Part shown: piece by piece, positions 62,297-64,000 of the stretch | How the letters are laid out: every line of letters begins with the position of its first letter | Position numbering within the stretch: position 1 is the first letter of the stretch | NCBI RefSeq assembly: GCF_037055355.1 | Contig: NZ_CP146350.1 | Span: 7,649,001 to 7,713,000 of the forward strand | Direction of reading: 5' to 3' | DNA length: 64,000 nucleotides | Source of the DNA: Streptomyces sp. DG1A-41 | GTDB taxonomy: Bacteria > Actinomycetota > Actinomycetes > Streptomycetales > Streptomycetaceae | Program-made: the position numbers and the translations under genes | The notes under the pieces: generated by a model | Told to the model about the DNA's origin: nothing | What the model saw: only the letters and a program-made list of their open reading frames with translations | Databases searched by the model: none

Positions 62297-63319
62297 TCAC
62301 CTGGTGGACGCCGGCGGGCGAACCTCGGTACGGACGGCGGCCACGGTCGCACCCGACTGCTCGAAAGTCACCGAGACCCGGTGCGGCGACTCCTGCCGAG
62401 CCTCGAAAGCCGCGACGACGCGTACCGGCGAGTCCAGTTCGGCGAAACGTGAGAACGAGGCTTCGAATGCGGCTGCCGAGCAGGTCCCGTTAGTTCCGCC
62501 GATGGTCCCGGAGCTTGAATACAGCAGCAGCGCCGACTGGCGTGCGGCTTCCATCAATACCATGGCCGGAATATGGTCGTAATCGTGGTCGAAAAGCCCG
62601 CTGTTGCCGAAGTCGGGTGCCAGCGCGGCGGTCAGCGAGGCCTGCCCCGCGTCGAAATCGACATCGGAGAGCACGACGTTCGCTGGATTACGGCGTCCCA
62701 CCCGAGCCGGTCGTTCGGCGTTCTGCCTTGCGTCCGGTGAGCGGAACGCCGAGGTCATGGGCGGAGTGCTGCCGCGTTGCATGTACCGGAGCGACGCATA
62801 CTGCGCCGTGGGTGCGGAACTCACTCGAATGTGAGCGTTTCCCACCGTTTCTCCGGCGAGTTCCAAACTGATGTCGAAACGCAGTGCGGTGATGCGGTTC
62901 CTGCGATCGTACGCCGGTGTCATGGTCTCGCTCAGAAGCAGCTCGCCGGGCTTTCGATCGATGATCAGTGCATCGCCGTGGTGGAGATCGATCGCCCAGT
63001 CGTTGACCATGAAGGTGGTCTTGAGGGGTATGTCCAATTGCGCGTGTGCACCATAGATGGAGGCCTGTCGGCATATCTCCAGCAGGAGCAGTGGGTCGTA
63101 CGTCGCAGGAGTCCCCAGGTGATCATTGAAATAAGCATGGGACAGCGGGAGCTGCGCTGCCGACCGAAAGGTCAGATCGCCGGTCCGCTGCATTCCGGTG
63201 ACAAAGACTTCGGCGACTGAAGCCCGGTGGACCATACGTCGATCGACAGTCTGATGGAATCCGAGAGTTTCCAGGACTCCTGACCTTTTCCGTTCCGGAG
63301 CAATCTCCGAGGTCGTCAC
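62297..63319 (-). CDS. AfsA/ScbA-family autoregulator synthase
   Basis: 340 residues with two AfsA repeats (hot-dog halves). First repeat around SHAYFNDHLGTPATYDPLLL and LEICRQASIYGAHAQ; second around GLFDHDYDHIPAMVLMEAAR. The family joins a beta-keto acyl group to dihydroxyacetone phosphate, the first step of gamma-butyrolactone signals. GTG start with AAGGAGG nine bases upstream. First gene of a four-gene unit; a 60-base sample at 62461-62520 is 62% GC, lower than its surroundings. Confidence 0.9.
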   Translation of the reverse strand: MTTSEIAPERKRSGVLETLGFHQTVDRRMVHRASVAEVFVTGMQRTGDLTFRSAAQLPLSHAYFNDHLGTPATYDPLLLLEICRQASIYGAHAQLDIPLKTTFMVNDWAIDLHHGDALIIDRKPGELLLSETMTPAYDRRNRITALRFDISLELAGETVGNAHIRVSSAPTAQYASLRYMQRGSTPPMTSAFRSPDARQNAERPARVGRRNPANVVLSDVDFDAGQASLTAALAPDFGNSGLFDHDYDHIPAMVLMEAARQSALLLYSSSGTIGGTNGTCSAAAFEASFSRFAELDSPVRVVAAFEARQESPHRVSVTFEQSGATVAAVRTEVRPPASTR

Positions 63320-63372
63320 GACCCAGGCCCTCCTTCTGCTGTAATTCCGCCGCCCATCGGTCTTAATTCAGG

Positions 63373-63401
63373 AACGTAGGCTCCCCTGTGCGCCAACTCA
63401 A
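63373..63401 (-). promoter_or_regulatory. Promoter of the AfsA operon
   Basis: On the minus strand, TTGAGT (-35, 63396-63401) and TACGTT (-10, 63373-63378) are 17 bases apart, close to the vegetative sigma consensus. It lies 54 bases before the GTG start of the AfsA-type gene. Confidence 0.6.
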
Positions 63402-63407
63402 GGGAGA

Positions 63408-63447
63408 TACCACTTAGAACGAGGCGGTGGTACCTCCTAGGAGGTAC
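63408..63447. promoter_or_regulatory. Overlapping palindromes upstream of the AfsA promoter
   Basis: A perfect 18-bp palindrome, GTACCTCCTAGGAGGTAC, at 63430-63447 overlaps a second inverted repeat, TACCAC-N13-GTGGTA, at 63408-63432. Both lie just upstream of the -35 element. They do not match the usual butyrolactone receptor box. The intact gap up to the TetR end contains no other gene. Confidence 0.6.
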
Positions 63448-63689
63448 GGGGGATGCCGCTTCTCGGGGATCGCGGTACACATATGAACGCGGTGCCGGGA
63501 AAAGGGGTTTCGGGCAGAGGAGGCCGCAAGTGGTGCAGCGGCTGAGCTGCCTCGCCGACGGCGATGGAACGCCAGGGGGTGTCCGCAAAGTCGCGTCGCT
63601 CGCCCCGAGGGTGGTCCCTGCGGCGTCATGGGCTCCCCCTTGAGGGCGCTCCGGCGCCTTGCGATCGCACGCACCAGACGCCGCCGGGC

Positions 63690-63704
63690 CCGCCCTCCGG
63701 GCGG
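63690..63704. terminator. Short GC hairpin after the TetR gene
   Basis: CCGCCC-TCC-GGGCGG, a six-bp stem 25 bases past the TetR stop on the minus strand, without a T-tract. Weak terminator candidate. The stretch from 63448 to 63689 holds no supported gene; it has some features of a decayed insertion element but I cannot confirm it. Confidence 0.35.
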
Positions 63705-63728
63705 ACGACGGGAATTTGACGACAGGGC

Positions 63729-64000
63729 CTAGGCGGGGGAGGTGAGTGCCTCGGGGATCCTGGCGAAGGTCTCCTGGACAAGCTTCATCAGGCCGTCGCG
63801 GCCGCCCTGGCCGCCCTGTGCTGTCCAGTGCAGGGACGCCGTGTGCCAGGCGGCCACGAAGATCTCGACGGTCAGCCGTAGGCGTACCCCGTCGACGCCG
63901 GCACCGGACCGCTCGGTCACCGTGTCAACGATGGCGCGCGTGGTCTCCTGGCAGTATCCCAGGCTGTGCGCTTGCAGGGCGGGAACGCCCTCCGACAGCT
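63729..64000 (-). CDS. TetR-family regulator, C-terminal part
   Basis: Only the last 90 residues are in the window; the start and DNA-binding domain lie beyond base 64000. The visible helices (LGYCQETTRAIVDTVTERSG, RLRLTVEIFVAAWHTASLHW, MKLVQETFARIPEALT) match the ligand-binding end of TetR proteins of the acyl-CoA or antibiotic-sensing kind. It is on the same strand upstream of the AfsA operon, so it may be its regulator. It does not resemble the classic butyrolactone receptor tail. Confidence 0.7.
   Translation of the reverse strand, partial: LSEGVPALQAHSLGYCQETTRAIVDTVTERSGAGVDGVRLRLTVEIFVAAWHTASLHWTAQGGQGGRDGLMKLVQETFARIPEALTSPA

Noticed and set aside
63729..64000. The partial TetR protein considered as the butyrolactone receptor
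   Set aside because: Its visible C-terminal helices do not resemble the ArpA/ScbR tail; the DNA-binding part is outside the window, so the claim cannot be made.

Overview
The window reads as a chromosomal segment of a Streptomyces species. The base composition is very GC-rich, third codon positions are almost all G or C, genes are dense with frequent GTG starts and 4-base start/stop overlaps, and two gene blocks match the layout known from Streptomyces coelicolor and relatives: the ethylmalonyl-CoA (ccr/meaA) block and the gas-vesicle operon gvpOAFGYZJLSK. No tRNA, rRNA or CRISPR array was seen.

Layout. 0-2.6 kb: alkylation repair (3' part of an AlkA-type glycosylase, then Ogt), a convergent sirtuin and a Nudix hydrolase. 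2.7-5.4 kb: ADP-ribosylglycohydrolase-like protein and glycerate kinase, closed by a 40-bp perfect palindrome. 5.4-6.9 kb: pssA and psd for phosphatidylethanolamine synthesis. 7.0-16.3 kb: minus-strand ethylmalonyl-CoA block (ccr, ecm/meaA, mcl, MaoC-type mesaconyl-CoA hydratase, methylsuccinyl-CoA dehydrogenase candidate), a TetR regulator and a tandem 3-hydroxyacyl-CoA dehydrogenase. 16.6-21.6 kb: HEAT protein, GNAT, a frameshifted RidA, an IS110 insertion, a radical-SAM protein behind a LexA-like box, and an SRPBCC protein. 21.7-25.4 kb: an MFS exporter with a beta-sandwich tail, then a graveyard of gene fragments. 25.4-30.5 kb: a four-gene peptidase operon (M55, M20, S9, S66). 30.6-37.1 kb: secreted X-Pro peptidase-like hydrolase, GNAT, VOC, holin-like, SDR, enolase-superfamily and F420-dependent enzymes. 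37.2-42.3 kb: a translationally coupled trio (NDH-2-like flavoprotein with an expanding repeat tail, transketolase, LigD-type polymerase). 42.4-47.6 kb: the gas-vesicle operon. 47.6-53.4 kb: small membrane protein, methyltransferase, frameshifted PAP2-diacylglycerol kinase, ABC-F protein, Rv2629/Balon-type hibernation factor. 54.0-58.6 kb: catalase, DJ-1/PfpI, CBS and membrane proteins. 58.6-64 kb: a decayed IS1380 copy and then a lower-GC, four-gene minus-strand operon, AfsA - FabG-like SDR - HAD protein - alpha/beta hydrolase, with a promoter and nested palindromes upstream and the end of a TetR gene at the window edge.

How the genes work together. The ccr block should convert crotonyl-CoA through ethylmalonyl-, methylsuccinyl- and mesaconyl-CoA to glyoxylate and propionyl-CoA, giving acetyl-CoA assimilation and extender units for polyketides. 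The peptidase operon looks like a peptide or muropeptide salvage unit. The AfsA operon is the best candidate for a less-described system: it has the signature enzyme of gamma-butyrolactone-type autoregulators, a ketoreductase, and two accessory enzymes of unknown role in such pathways.

Limits. All calls rest on reading translations and motifs by eye; no database search was run. Start codons were chosen from ribosome binding sites and family length. Three genes called broken (RidA, PAP2-DAGK and the IS1380 transposase) could be real mutations or sequence errors.
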